A stretch of DNA of 64,000 bases from Xestospongia bergquistia (lineage: Eukaryota; Porifera; Demospongiae; Haplosclerida; Petrosiidae). Of this stretch, positions 35,093 through 47,084 are shown one piece after another. The stretch's first letter is position 1. The number at the start of each line of letters is the position of its first letter. The DNA lies in the NCBI GenBank assembly GCA_963965975.1, contig OZ014425.1, forward strand, positions 5,001 to 69,000, read 5' to 3'. The notes beneath the pieces are model-generated. The model saw only the letters and a program-made list of their open reading frames with translations. It did no database searches and was not told where the DNA came from. A program made the translations under genes and the position numbers.

Positions 35093-36584
35093 ATGGCAGT
35101 GAGTAAAGGATTGCTGAGTGTTAGTCTGTCTCAAGATCAAAGTTAGCTATCTTTGATAAAGATAATCTAGTTTATATTATGTAGGTTGTTTTTGTTGTGG
35201 TCTAGAAAGTGGACTAAGTATTTACAATGTTCAACCTTTAGCTAGACTATCACATTTAGGTATATATGTTTTTTTTCTTGAATCTGACTTTTGGGAGGCC
35301 AATAGATTTTGCATCAGTAGGAGGTGTAAGTCATGCTGAACTGCTTGGAAGAACTAATATTATTGCTATTGTGGGTGGAGGCCAGGCACCTAAGTTTCCT
35401 CATAACAATGGTTAGTATATAATATAATCTTGATAGATTCGATTCCATTCCATTCAAGTTATGATTTGGGATGATTTACAAGGCAAGTTTGTATATGAGA
35501 TAGCATTTGGTTCACCTGTACTTTCCATCAAATTTCGTAAAGACAAGTCAGTTAACAATTCAATGTTATTGTTATAATAATATTCTAAAACAGATTGATA
35601 GTTGTCTTGTTAACTGAAATACATGTCTTCAATTTTCCAGTTCCTCTAGAACGTCTCACAACACTGTCCACTCAGCCCAATTCTAGAGGTATTCAGTTAA
35701 TATACAAAATGTCTATTTTCTCTCTCTAGGATTGTGTGCTATATGTCCTAGTAATGATTGTCAACTCATTGTATATCCTGGTCCTCAACAAGGAAGTGTT
35801 CAAATAACTGTAAATTATAACTTCCCTTTTGTTAAGTCTTTATAATATTATAGGATTTGGTATCAATTGTGTCACCACAACGAGCTGTAACTGAAAGAGT
35901 ATGTCAAGCACATCAACATGAGATTGCTTGCTGTGCAATTAATCAAGCTGGAACATTACTTGGAACAGCTTCTATTAAAGTAATAAACTATAACATTGTA
36001 ACTATAATTATTATATTAATTTAGGGTACTTTGGTCAGAATACATAGCACTCACACAAGATTATTATTGGCTGAATTTCGACGTGGGGCAGACCCTGCCA
36101 ATATATCTTGGTAATTAACTCAGAGCACTAATTTTATTTCTAATATTTTGTAGCATTAATTTTAGTACAGACTCCTCATTTTTGTGTGTAGCAAGTGATA
36201 AAGGAACAGTCCATATTTTTGCTATAGAAGAGCAGGCATTAAATAGAAAGTCAAGGTGTGCCATTGACATTTTCCACAAATAACATCTTAATTTAGTTTT
36301 GCTCAAGTTGGTCTAACTCAAATAAGTAAAACTGTTGGAACATATGTGGACAGTCAATGGGACTTGGCTCATTTTAGTCTGCCCTCTGAGACATCATGTC
36401 TTTGTGCATTTTTGCCCAATACCAAATCTGTTATAGGTAAATTATTAATCTCTTGATTTAAATTACTTATGTTATAGCTATTTGTCAAGATGGAACATTT
36501 CACAAATATTCCTTTAATACTGAAGGTGACTGCTTAAGAGAGAGTTTTGATGTATTTTTAGACATTGGAAACACTGATTTGTAA
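35093..36584 (+). CDS. WDR45: PROPPIN WD-repeat protein WIPI4/WDR45-like
   Basis: Seven-bladed beta-propeller that binds PI3P/PI(3,5)P2 and acts in autophagosome formation. Introns of about 45 bp split the gene into about ten exons. Recognisable blocks in order are [115 protein letters not shown], then the lipid-binding FRRG motif ([19 protein letters not shown]), [28 protein letters not shown] and a C-terminal [15 protein letters not shown]...[12 protein letters not shown]. Length is about 350 aa, matching animal WDR45. The VGGG and SQW..A.F blocks favour WIPI4 over WIPI3. It converges on CPSF6/7 with only 18 bp between the two stop codons, so the 3'UTRs must overlap. Confidence 0.92.
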
Positions 36585-36602
36585 ACAGAAATAGTTCATG
36601 GT

Positions 36603-38870
36603 TTATCGACGTCTCTCTCTACTTCTGTCACGATGTTTAGAACCACTACTTCGGCTGTGAGCACTTCGTCTCTCACGACTTTCATGACGATCATTAGGTT
36701 TAGATCGTCTATAAAAATGAGTGTTAATAAAAAATATAACACTAGTCATGTTACTTGTTGCCTGCTTGATGTTCAATGCCATGAAGGCAGTCTTGAAGAG
36801 ACTGGATTAGCATCTAAATAAAAAGTAATGTTTGGAACATCTGAAATAAAGGTGGTTTTACTTGACTTGATTCAGAACTAGCTGTCACAGATTGTTTGAT
36901 TAAAGTGATGGCCATTTTCAATGTATCAACTGCACTATCATAATCACCTAAATATTTATGAGTCCCCCATCATATAAAGATAGTGTATTAACTAACCAGC
37001 ATTAGCATCAGACATTGCACGTGAAATAGCAGAGCTTGAAATAGCTCTGTTTCTTTGATTTGCATCTGCTACTTCTTCATCACTTGGTCTGTTTTTAATA
37101 CTACTAGCAGCAGATGGTACTTGAAAATGGGCAGCAGCTTTAGCAAATAGCTCAGCCTAAACTTGTAGTTAACATTAAAAAAAAGGATCATAGTTCCTAC
37201 CACATTGTTGCCTTGAGACATTTCTTGAAGGAAAGCAGGATTGAGATGTGGAGCTGCTGGACCTGGTTTAAATGCTGCAGCCAGTCCAGTAGGATCAAAG
37301 TTAGGGGGAAGGGGTGGTAACGTTGGCTGTAAGACATTGAAATTATAGATGAGACTGAGTGTAATACTAACCGGTCTAGGAAGAGTTGATGGGAATGCAT
37401 TAAAAGGAGGTATCTCAGGTGGCCGTAGCCCTGCCACTGTAGGAGGTAGCCCTGGAGGTGGAAAGGCTGTCCCTATAATTACATGTCATTGGAAATTATC
37501 TACCAAATTCTACCTGTTGGTACTGGAGGTCTAAAGACAGGAGCTGGTGTCCGATGCTGTTGTTTAGTTGGTATAGGTTGTTTCTCAGGAAACGATTTTC
37601 CTATATAACATTATCACAACACATTCATAGAAATACTACCTTGACATTTAGCTTCAAATTGAGCCACTGTCATTCTACCAGCATAAGCAGCAATTAAAGA
37701 TTTGCCATGCAAAACACTATTGACAAGATCATTAAACAATATTAAAAAGTGTCCATTGAACATACACACTCTGTAATTTGTCAGGAGCTCCTAAAGCTAA
37801 TGCTTCATTAGCTAACTCTGCCATAACATATCTATTGGTCAGACATTTTACAATAAAGACATTTTATTATAAAATACCCTTTGGATTGGCCATTTGTTCT
37901 GTTTTCAAAGAATTTAATAATTTTGACTTCACCAAGTCCAGCATCTCTAACTCCATTTAATATATCCATATCTGTTGTCCACTATAAACACCTAATAGTA
38001 ATGCCATTACAATCTACACATTACTAACCCAAGTCATGTTCCCTATGTAAACTGAATTCCTTTTGTTAGGTTCTCGAGAATATATGCTAAGACATTGTGA
38101 AGTAATACTTTGTGATGTTTTATTTGAATCAATACGAGCTTGAACAGTTTTTGCCATTTGTTCAGCATTATAACGGGCAGACCCTGAGTCTATAACCCAA
38201 CCAAACCACAAGATATACAAAAATGCATTATTAAAAAGAAAAAAAAGAACAAAATAAGCAGACATCATCAGGCACATAATGATTGAAATGATAATGCTAT
38301 GTAATAAAGTACAGTAATATATCATATACTTACAATACACATAATATTACAAGACAAAGGGGAGGCAAGCAGATATATGAAAAATAAACAATAAATAAAC
38401 CTGAATTCACAAAATAAATATTACAACAGAACATAACAGATATAATTACATACCACAAGGACTAAATAAGTAACAATAAGAAAAGAGATATGACACACAT
38501 ACAATGTTAAATGACCAACACACCTTCATGTAAACCAGCACCATTCTCTGGTTCTTGGACAAAACTCAACTGCACAAACTATATAATCTACAACAATTAG
38601 TAATTGATAGTCACCTCTTCTGGATCAGTGTCTTGTTTTGACATTGATGCTGGCAGCGTCAATACATCATCCAATAAGTCTGTACTGTCAACACTAGCTC
38701 GTCGTGTTAATTCATCACCAGTAGCTACCTAATTTACAGTATTACTAGTAAAGACACTACAACTTACAATAACAACTTAAATTTTACTTTAACTTTAAGC
38801 ATACCGTTGGAAGGTCGTCATCCAATACCTCACTGTACATCCACTCATCTGATACTGAACCAGTCGCCAT
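36603..38870 (-). CDS. CPSF6: Cleavage factor Im large subunit (CPSF6/CPSF7-like)
   Basis: Subunit of cleavage factor Im, which binds CFIm25 and directs pre-mRNA poly(A)-site choice in the nucleus. The acidic N-terminus (MATGSVSDEWMYSEVL) is followed by an RRM with RNP2 SVYIGNMTW and WTTDMDIL...EVKIIKFFENRTNGQSKG (RNP1 region). Next come a Pro-rich middle (FPPPGLPPTVAGLRPPEIPP, GPAAPHLNPAFLQEM), then NQRNRAISSSAISRAMSDANAGDY, QDCLHGIE and an RS-like tail (HESRERRSAHSRSS...RDRSRERRR). About 450 aa by exon sum. Sequence features do not separate CPSF6 from CPSF7; this is probably the single ancestral gene. One intron (about 38190-38522) is unusually long for this window. Start codons of this gene and SIAH are 90 bp apart. 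Confidence 0.88.
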
Positions 38871-38887
38871 TTTGTTAGTCTCCGTAT

Positions 38888-38906
38888 CACGTGATGGGAT
38901 CACGTG
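38888..38906. promoter_or_regulatory. Two CACGTG E-boxes in the CPSF6-SIAH bidirectional promoter
   Basis: ATCACGTGAT and ATCACGTGAC lie 13 bp apart in the 90-bp gap between divergent start codons. TCACGTGA is the palindromic bHLH-Zip (USF/MITF/TFE type) site. Confidence 0.55.
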
Positions 38907-38960
38907 ACATCAGTAATTACAAGTTTGAAGCATCTACACTCTCAGTGATACACCGTCAAT

Positions 38961-39797
38961 ATGACTCAACTCCCTTTTTCAGCTCTCACAAATCCAGGGT
39001 CAGGTGTACAAGTAAGTGATACAAATCGTGGCACTGATTTGGCTGCTTTATTTGAATGTCCAGTGTGTTTTGATTATGTACTACCCCCAATCCATCAATG
39101 TGATAGTGGTCATCTTATATGTGGAAACTGTCGTCCTAAACTACAAGCATGTCCTGCATGTCGTGGACCCCTTGGTGGTGTCCGTAATTTAGCAATGGAT
39201 AAAGTGGCAGAGACTGTTTTATTTCCTTGTAAATATGTCAATTCTGGATGTACTTTACGATTATTACATAAAGACAAACGAACTCATGAAGAAACATGTG
39301 AATTTCGTCCATATTCATGCCCTTGTCCAGGTACTACATGTCGTTGGCAAGGTAGTTTAGATGAAGTCTTGGACCATTTATTAAATGCTCATAAAACTAT
39401 AACTACTCTTAATGGTGAGGACATAGTCTTCCTGGCAACTGATATCAATCTACCTGGTGCTGTGGACTGGGTTATGATGCAATGTTGTTTTGAACATCAT
39501 TTTATGTTAGTATTAGAGAAACAAGAGAGACACGATGGACATCAACAATTCTTTGCAGTTGTTCAAATTATAGGCACTGAAAAACAAGCTGAACAATTTC
39601 GTTACAAACTAGAACTAGTAGATTCTCGTCATGGACGGAAACTAGCATGGGAAGCTAAACCAAGGAGTATTCATGATGGTATATCACAAGTTATATCAGG
39701 AAATGACTGTCTTATTTTTGAACCAGCTATGGCACAACATTTTGGAGAGAATGGTAACTTAGCAATTAATGTAACTATTGGTCGTGTATGTTATTAA
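38961..39797 (+). CDS. SIAH1: Seven-in-absentia E3 ubiquitin ligase (SIAH)
   Basis: RING-type ubiquitin ligase that targets substrates for proteasomal degradation. It is a single uninterrupted exon of 278 aa, close to animal SIAH length (about 280). The RING finger spans about residues 33-68 ([20 protein letters not shown], then [16 protein letters not shown]). The SIAH-type zinc-finger pair follows ([40 protein letters not shown]), then the beta-sandwich substrate-binding domain ([40 protein letters not shown]). The start is followed directly by a normal N-terminus. Its TAA stop overlaps the CSTF2 stop on the other strand by sharing a TTAA palindrome. The single-exon structure among multi-exon neighbours may reflect old retroposition or intron loss. 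SIAH1 versus SIAH2 cannot be resolved. Confidence 0.96.
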   Translation: MTQLPFSALTNPGSGVQVSDTNRGTDLAALFECPVCFDYVLPPIHQCDSGHLICGNCRPKLQACPACRGPLGGVRNLAMDKVAETVLFPCKYVNSGCTLRLLHKDKRTHEETCEFRPYSCPCPGTTCRWQGSLDEVLDHLLNAHKTITTLNGEDIVFLATDINLPGAVDWVMMQCCFEHHFMLVLEKQERHDGHQQFFAVVQIIGTEKQAEQFRYKLELVDSRHGRKLAWEAKPRSIHDGISQVISGNDCLIFEPAMAQHFGENGNLAINVTIGRVCY

Positions 39798-40797
39798 ATG
39801 TTATGTGATGTATGTGATAATTGTTCTTTGAGACGTAATATATTATTTCTTTGATCTGGAGGTAACATCTGAACTTGTTCATCAGTTAAACTTAAAACTT
39901 GCATTAAAAGAGCTGCTTTCTCATGATCTTCATGTGACATGTCATCAGAAGGTGGACCAAAATAATGAGGTGGTGGTGTATCATGAGGGTGTGGTCCCCT
40001 GGGTGGAGGTGGACCTCCAGGTGGACCATGGTACCAATCCCTTTCTAAAGGTGGGCGATAATGACCATCATTAGGAGGGCGAGTGGGTGCTGAAGGGGGA
40101 GGAGCTTGAAGTAGGGGACCCCTAGGATTCCCACGATGTAATAAATTTTGAGCAGTATCAAGGTCTACAATTCTCATAACAACTTGAGCCTGTAATAAAG
40201 CATATGCTAATTGAGGATTATGTAGTAGTAATTGTCTAGCTTCTTGAGGATTATGTTGAATACACCATTTCATTTGTTTCATTAACTCGTACATTTGTTC
40301 TGGAGGTAAGCTAGCAACAGCTTTAGTTATAGCTTCTGGAGCAGCTTCAGGAGGTACTGGATTACCATGAAGAGGTGGTTCCACAGGACCTTGATGTCCA
40401 ACAGATGTTCTAAAACTTTCACCAGGTGCATTCATAGCACTATCAATTCTTAAAGGACGGCCATTTAATTCACGACCTACTAAATTACGACAAGCACTTA
40501 GAGCTGTCTCAGAATCTTCATATTCACAAAATCCAAAACCACGTGGTTTTCCAGAAACAGGATCCTGAATGAGTTTTAAACTTACAACAGGACCTACCTA
40601 GTGACAACATAATTTATCATTTAATTAACTGGCGTTTCTATTACCTCTGAAAGAACGGCTCTAAGTTGTTCTTCAGTTGTTTCAAAGGCAATATTAGCTA
40701 CAAAGATTGATCTCATAGCCTTTTCTCGATGTGGATCAGTATTAGGTTCACCAAGACGAGTAGGAGGAGGAGACGATCGACGTAATCGAGAAGACAT
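39794..40797 (-). CDS. CSTF2: Cleavage stimulation factor subunit 2 (CstF-64)
   Basis: RNA-binding subunit of CstF, which contacts the GU-rich downstream element during mRNA 3'-end cleavage. Two exons joined across a 47-bp intron (40598-40644) encode exactly 318 aa. An N-terminal RRM ([35 protein letters not shown]) is followed by the hinge region ([50 protein letters not shown]). A Pro/Gly/His-rich linker leads to the C-terminal CSTF domain ([31 protein letters not shown]). It is shorter than vertebrate CSTF2 (about 577 aa), mainly lacking the MEARA-type repeats. Convergent with SIAH: the two coding regions overlap by 4 bp. Confidence 0.95.
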
Positions 40798-40811
40798 CTT
40801 TACTAACCAAA

Positions 40812-40838
40812 CACGTGGTTAAAGTTTGCGCATGCGCA
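40812..40838. promoter_or_regulatory. E-box and NRF1-like palindrome upstream of CSTF2
   Basis: CACGTG at 40812-40817 and TGCGCATGCGCA at 40827-40838. The latter is an exact match to the NRF1 consensus YGCGCAYGCGCR. Both lie 15-42 bp upstream of the CSTF2 start codon. Confidence 0.6.
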
Positions 40839-40918
40839 TAACAACAACACACAATATAAATGTATGACAAAACATAATATGAAAATTTGTTTGCAATGAT
40901 TATATCTTTAAAATTCAT

Positions 40919-43900
40919 TTAAACAGTAAGTTCTGGCAATGAATCCACTTCAAATTCTACATTAACATGAGTTAAACTATTATATCATATAAGATATTAT
41001 ACCTGATGATACTTGTGAAGAAGGAGATGATGACTGTTCTAATGGTGGTGAATGAGAACTCAATGAATATAACACTGGAGATGTTGGACGTAATTGAAGA
41101 AATTCATTTGAAGGTAAACGTCGTCCCATTTTGAGTCTTTTACTAATTTTCTTTACAATTCGTCCATGAGATTGAGACTTTAAAACAAAGACATCACAAT
41201 TATATATAATGCATATTAACTTACTTCAGTTGAGGATCGACTAGTACCTTCAGTCAATAATGCATTAAACTCTGTTTTCAAATGTTTCCAAACCTATGAC
41301 AAGTAATTAATAGTGGGCATTCACTATTAATTATAATACCTCAGTTTGAGTGGGTGTTATCTTTAGAGCTATAACTAATCCTTCAATATCAAAGTCATGA
41401 TCCAATGCAAGTACTCCACCATGTATACCACTCTCAATGAGATAAGGAGCATACTCATTTAATCCAATAGACTCCACCCATTTAATAACATGTTCATTAG
41501 TCCACATTAAGACATCTATATGAGTACAATAATTACAAATATTTTGTCATTTCTGTACCATTAGTAAGAGAGAGATGTTGACGTCTACTTTCTAACTCCT
41601 ACATAGACAATAGGATATACAGATATATTGTGAAAACATTATACCTTTCGATTATAGTCCAATTTCTTTAAAACACTAATTCCATATTGTAAGCTATTTC
41701 TATGAGTAGAATCTAACATTTTCAATACAGTACGCAAATCTTTCTTTGTTAAATGTTCCAACATTCGAGAATCAATTAAACAAACACGAAATATTTCCTA
41801 CAAATCAAAATCAATTAAAGTTGATATTAATAAGTTACATACTGAATATTGTGGCAGTCCTAGACTAGGTAACCAATAGTCACTAATCCAATTATGATCC
41901 ATGTCACCATAAAATGGTGTCTACATGAAAACAATACATCATTGTTATTATTAATCAAAGACATACTGATTTAGCCAAATTGGATGATGTAGTAATTGAC
42001 ATAATTTCTTGTAGAGCTAATCTTAATTTAAGTCGATGCATTGAGTTAGTGATACCCAACATTTGACTAAGTTCTACTTCAGTTAAAGACTAAAGAACAT
42101 TGATATATCTTTGTATAATTATTACAACTTACTTCCATTAATGATCCAGAATTAACACTATCTTTTAGAGCAGATATATACCAAGATGGTACACCTACCC
42201 AGGCTTCTAACCAAGCTATCACAAGATCTCTCTGCCATTCTGAGAATGGAGTACCTTTACTAATAGCAGTTTTTACAAGCTCAGTCCTACATAAACAGCC
42301 ATGTCGTCATTATGACATAATCATCAACAAACTTTTGTTTTGTTTCTTCATCTGAAAGTATTGGTTCTAAAAAGACAGACACTTCTGACAGATCTAATGA
42401 AGATCGGGGCTCAAGAGTAACTGGTGATAAAGATCCTAGTAATTAGAGTGTTAATTAATTAACAAAAATTTATAAAATAAATACCTTCAGAGGTACCAGG
42501 AGGTGCACTATTTCGTTTATCAGCTTGTAACTTTTTCCAAGACCCTGCAGCACCATTTCCACTATTATTACTTTTACGACGAAATACTTTCTTTACACTG
42601 GACCCAATTCCTTTAGATTTAATCTTTGACTTACTGAGAAAGAAATGATTTCAGAACACATTAAAATACCTTGTTATATTGTCTGGTCTAGATCGTAATT
42701 TCACTCTTATAGGTGATGGAGGAGGAGGCGACCCCGGCTAATTAAGAATATAATTATTTAACGTAATAATAGTCACTTACGGGAGGAGCAGCCTCTCCAA
42801 TTGGAGGAGTAACTCGTGCAGTGTTGTCTACAGGAGGTTCAATTAACTCCTCTTGACTTATATGTATTTCTTCATCCATATTTCTAATATTATTTTATTA
42901 ATCATTAATTAATTCATTCATTACAATAACTTACTCTAATTCTTGATCTAGTGCTGACACTTGACCTTCTAAAATTGACATTAATCGAGACACAGCTCCA
43001 GGTTCAGATACATCCCAAGCATCTTTATCAGATAACAGATAATCGCTAGCCACAAGATCTGATCCAGTGGATTTCCTCCATTTGGCTTGATCAAGATCAG
43101 TTACTTTCCTTGAAGAACGTCCACTTGACCTTTGAACTTGATCCAGTTTGTGACGAGCAAATTGTAATTCTTTTTTTAATTTCATAATTTGTTGTTGTAG
43201 TGTCATATTGTCTTGTTGAGAATGAGATAGTTGAGATTGTAAGGAGTCAACTTGTTCAGTTAAAGTATTCTAGAATTTTTCTATAAATAAAACATTTTAT
43301 TAACAATCTTCTATACCCTGTCATCCATTAACACTTTCTTTTCAGCAAAATGGGTTTTTAATCTTTGATTTGATTCTTTCAACATTCGTTCTACAGTATT
43401 CTGTAGCCGTTCAATGTGTTGTTCATTAACAGTTTCTTTCTCTTGAGCCTAACACACACACATACATACAATATAATATATCTATATTATATATATCCTC
43501 ACTGAAATAAGGTCTTGACATTTGGATTGAAGTAGTGCTTCTAACTCCAAGATTCTATTCTCAAAACTGCCACGTTGTTGTTCTGCCTATTATAATACAA
43601 CAATAGATGGCAGCCAAATTCTCTAGACTAAATAATATTAACCCTTTGATAACTGACCTCAGTAAGTTGGAGAGAATGCTTTCTAAGTTGTTCTTCACTT
43701 ATAGATCTTGCTTGTAATACAGCAACTTCCTTTTGCTTGAGTTCAGCTTTGAGAGCATGATAGTCATCTTGTTGCTATGGTAACAACAATGATACAAGTG
43801 TAAATATGATAGTGGCATACTTTCTGTAACTGTGTTTCCAAGAGAGAAATTTGATCACTGAGTTGTTTATTTGTAGATTGAGCATTTAGGAAGTCATCTT

Positions 43901-45194
43901 GACAAGAAGCAAGTTGCATTTGTAATTGAGAAATAGATTCTTGTTGACTTGAATTCTATGTGTTCACATACTGCTAACCACAGACACCTTGTACACACAC
44001 CTACTTGGTGTAACTTGTCAAGTTCCGTTCTTGTTAAGTGTAAATCTCTCAGAGCAGCTTCTAGTTCATCTTCTGTTTCTTGTACACGATCTGTTAATTC
44101 ATCTCGAAGTTGTAAAACCTACACTTGTAATATCAAATAAAGTACATTACTAGAACAAACCTCTTCTAATTCAGCAGATTTCTCATCCAATGAAAACTGC
44201 ATGTCAGAAATGGCTTGGTCTTTTTCTTGTAATAAGCTCAATTGTTCTTGAGTGAACCCAATAGCATCATAATTGGCACTCATACGGAATGAATTTCTTT
44301 GAGCTATGAGACGTTTCATTCGTCGTATTTCATCTTGTAATGATTTGATCTAAAAATACAAATGACAAGAATAAACTATTTTATTTCCATTACCTCTTGA
44401 TTAGCAAGGGCTAACTCTTCATCCAAGATGGCATTCTTCTCATTAGCACTTCTTAATCGTTCACGAACCTATTATATTTAGTATTTAGTGTATAAAAATG
44501 TAAATACCTTTTCATCTAATGCCTTGTGATGATCGAACAGACTTTTTAATGCTTTCAATACTTCAACTTCTGATGACACACCAGTATTAGCTGTCTGTCG
44601 TTTTAAAACAGTCACACGTAGAGATTTCTCATGACGTGATACAAGACATTCTAAATGTTCCAAAAGTAACTTCATATTAGCTCTCTCTGCCTTTAATTCT
44701 TGAACTTCTTCCTCTTTAGTAATAACTGTCTCTTTAGCAGTTGCTAGTTCACGAGCTAAAGAAGCTATTTCAGCAGCTATTGGCCATTTTTGTATCTCTT
44801 CTACATGTCCATTTGTAAGTGTTCCATGATTCTTGACTTCTTCTAACATTACGTGAAGTTTTTCTTGATCCTGTATACACAATAACATGATAACTAAACA
44901 AAACAAAGGAACACATACTTCCTCTTGAGGTAAAAGAGCCTGTAATTGTCTCATTAATACACCATTATCAGCTTCAAGTTGAGATAAACGAGCATTTGTC
45001 TCTTGATAAGCCTCTTGAGTTTCTCGCAATTTATCCATCAATTTTTCACGTTCCTACAGACAATACATATTAATATATTATATTGTTATAATACTTACCT
45101 CTAACATTGAAATCATGAGCTGTTCCAGACGAGAGTTTTCTTCCTCTGGACTTGGACTGGCTTCATCAATAGTTGGTAACACCTCACACATCAT
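40919..45194 (-). CDS. PPFIA: Liprin-alpha (PPFIA) scaffold protein
   Basis: Scaffold of LAR-type phosphatases and presynaptic active zones in bilaterians; in an aneural animal it would be a general cell-contact or vesicle scaffold. About 20 exons encode roughly 1,080 aa. The N-terminus [14 protein letters not shown] is the liprin-alpha signature. It is followed by long coiled coils ([54 protein letters not shown]), a middle segment [20 protein letters not shown] and a Pro-rich basic linker. Three SAM domains come next: [20 protein letters not shown], then [20 protein letters not shown] with [20 protein letters not shown], then [20 protein letters not shown]. The protein ends PELTV, a possible class II PDZ ligand. 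Stop at 40919-40921. Domain order and length match animal liprin-alpha; which vertebrate paralogue it corresponds to is not meaningful here. Confidence 0.94.
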
Positions 45195-45475
45195 GTCCAC
45201 TTTATATAATTACAATACTAACAAAACAATCATATTAAAATATGATATTTATTGTATCGGATATACACTTCATTAGTGACATATCAAAATATACTCATAT
45301 CAAGATATTAACAGTTGTCATTTTAAAAGAATCGTTCTTACTTTAAAAAGTCAACACTTAACGTCTTTGTTCAAGTACTAGTAGTAAGTTAGTAATGATT
45401 GAAGAAGAGAACTGCTTCACTGCCCATTCCTTCACAATAATTATTGATGTAGGTGTGGCTTGACAATAATGGTAT

Positions 45476-45481
45476 CACGTG
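45476..45481. promoter_or_regulatory. E-box upstream of RING-H2 gene
   Basis: ATCACGTGATC lies about 19 bp upstream of the start codon at 45500, in the 305-bp gap between the liprin-alpha and RING-H2 genes. It is the same palindrome found in neighbouring promoters. Confidence 0.45.
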
Positions 45482-45499
45482 ATCTTGTTATAACTATAA

Positions 45500-47006
45500 A
45501 TGGCTACCAGTGGAGATGGAGGTGGTGATCGAAGGTCATTGAGAAAGAGAGAGTCTCCAGTTGGCGTAAAAATACATTCCAAATGTAGTAAAATGAATGA
45601 TTCAGAAGAATCTAGGTATTTTTTCAATATATCACACTGCTTAACTTTTATTTGTTAGTGATGACACGCCTACAAATTCCATCCATCCACCTGAACCGGT
45701 CATTGATTTAACTACATCCTCAGTTGATACACCATCTCAACCTAATGAAGGTCCTCATCGTAATATTATTCGTCTTGGACCATTTAGTCTTGATATTACT
45801 GGTGGACGTGCTGTTCCAATAAATCGTATTCCAGTACGTACTTATCCTTCCTCATCAGTTCATGTGATTCATGGAGATACCTTTTTTCAAGATGATAGAG
45901 TACGTGTTAGAAGAGGTGATATCCATATTGATGATCCTGAATCACCTAATGAGGCTCCGCCTATCTCATCTACTAACGAACCCAATGTGATAGTTGTTGA
46001 TAGCGGATCAGATAGTGAAGAAGAGACAACAGTAAGTATTTGATGAAGTTATATTGTTCTATTGTTTTATTAAGAATGATGTCATTGTTGTAAATGAAAC
46101 TCCTGTACATCGTGATGATGATGATAATAATGAACCCTATCAAGTAAGTGTTAATAATACATGGATGTATTAATAATATATGATTATAGTCAGATACATT
46201 TGGTACAACTACTTCAACACGTACATTACTAAGAGAACAAGAAGATCGAGCAGAAGATCTTGAAAGGTAACCACACCCTTTTATTCCTATTGTTCATCTT
46301 TGTCTGTAGTATAATAAGTGAAAATATGGATACACTAGCAACAAGTATTCGTGGCTGGACACCAGCTGATGCTAGAAGATTTTTAATGATAACTGTACCT
46401 CAACATGCTCACTCGCGATCAATGAGTCATCGACTGCTAGAACGTCAAATGGCTCAATTACATCCTACTTTAATTATCAGTGCTATTATGGGGAGTCCTG
46501 CTGGTCTTATTGGGAGCAGTATTGGTTCGTATGAGGTTAATATATTGTAATAATAATAATAATAATAATAATACATTTGTTTGGTAGGATTTATTAGAAT
46601 TAGCAGAACAGCTAGGACCAGGTCGTCCACAAGGGCTAACTGATGAGAGTGAGTTGATGAGGTGACATTATTATGATTTCTCTCTCCAGTAATAGCATCT
46701 TTACCTGTTAAACCTTATCATAAAGATTTACATGCTGATCCTACAAAGTTAAGGTGAATACCACTGTTGTCATGACGATTATCTCTGTTCTTATGTGTAG
46801 TTGTGTGGTATGTATGACAGAGTATGAAGAAAATGAGGACATTAAAGTGTTACCTTGTTCTCATGAGTTTCATGTCCCATGTATAGATCCATGGCTAAAG
46901 GCAAGTTACTATAATGTACTATTATGATATCTTGAATTTATTATAGGAACAAAAGACTTGTCCAATTTGTCGTACTACAGTGACTACTACTGCTAGTAAT
47001 AATTAA
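45500..47006 (+). CDS. RING-H2 E3 ubiquitin ligase with SUMO-interaction-like motifs
   Basis: Predicted ubiquitin ligase of about 390 aa in about eight exons with introns near 45-55 bp. The C-terminal RING-H2 finger is complete: [45 protein letters not shown], ending TASNN before TAA at 47004-47006. The N-terminal half is acidic and disordered and has three hydrophobic-acidic stretches that resemble SUMO-interaction motifs: [23 protein letters not shown] and [15 protein letters not shown]2 plus multiple SIMs is the plan of SUMO-targeted ligases such as Arkadia (RNF111), but no Arkadia-specific block upstream of the RING was recognised. A middle segment ([31 protein letters not shown]) is conserved-looking but unknown to me. 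It is convergent with the TRAF-like gene (78 bp between stops). Confidence 0.85.
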
Positions 47007-47084
47007 GTTTATAACCAAATATGGTCTAAAACACATCACTCTAAATGTATATAGTAAAAGAATATCATACTTAAAATAACATTA

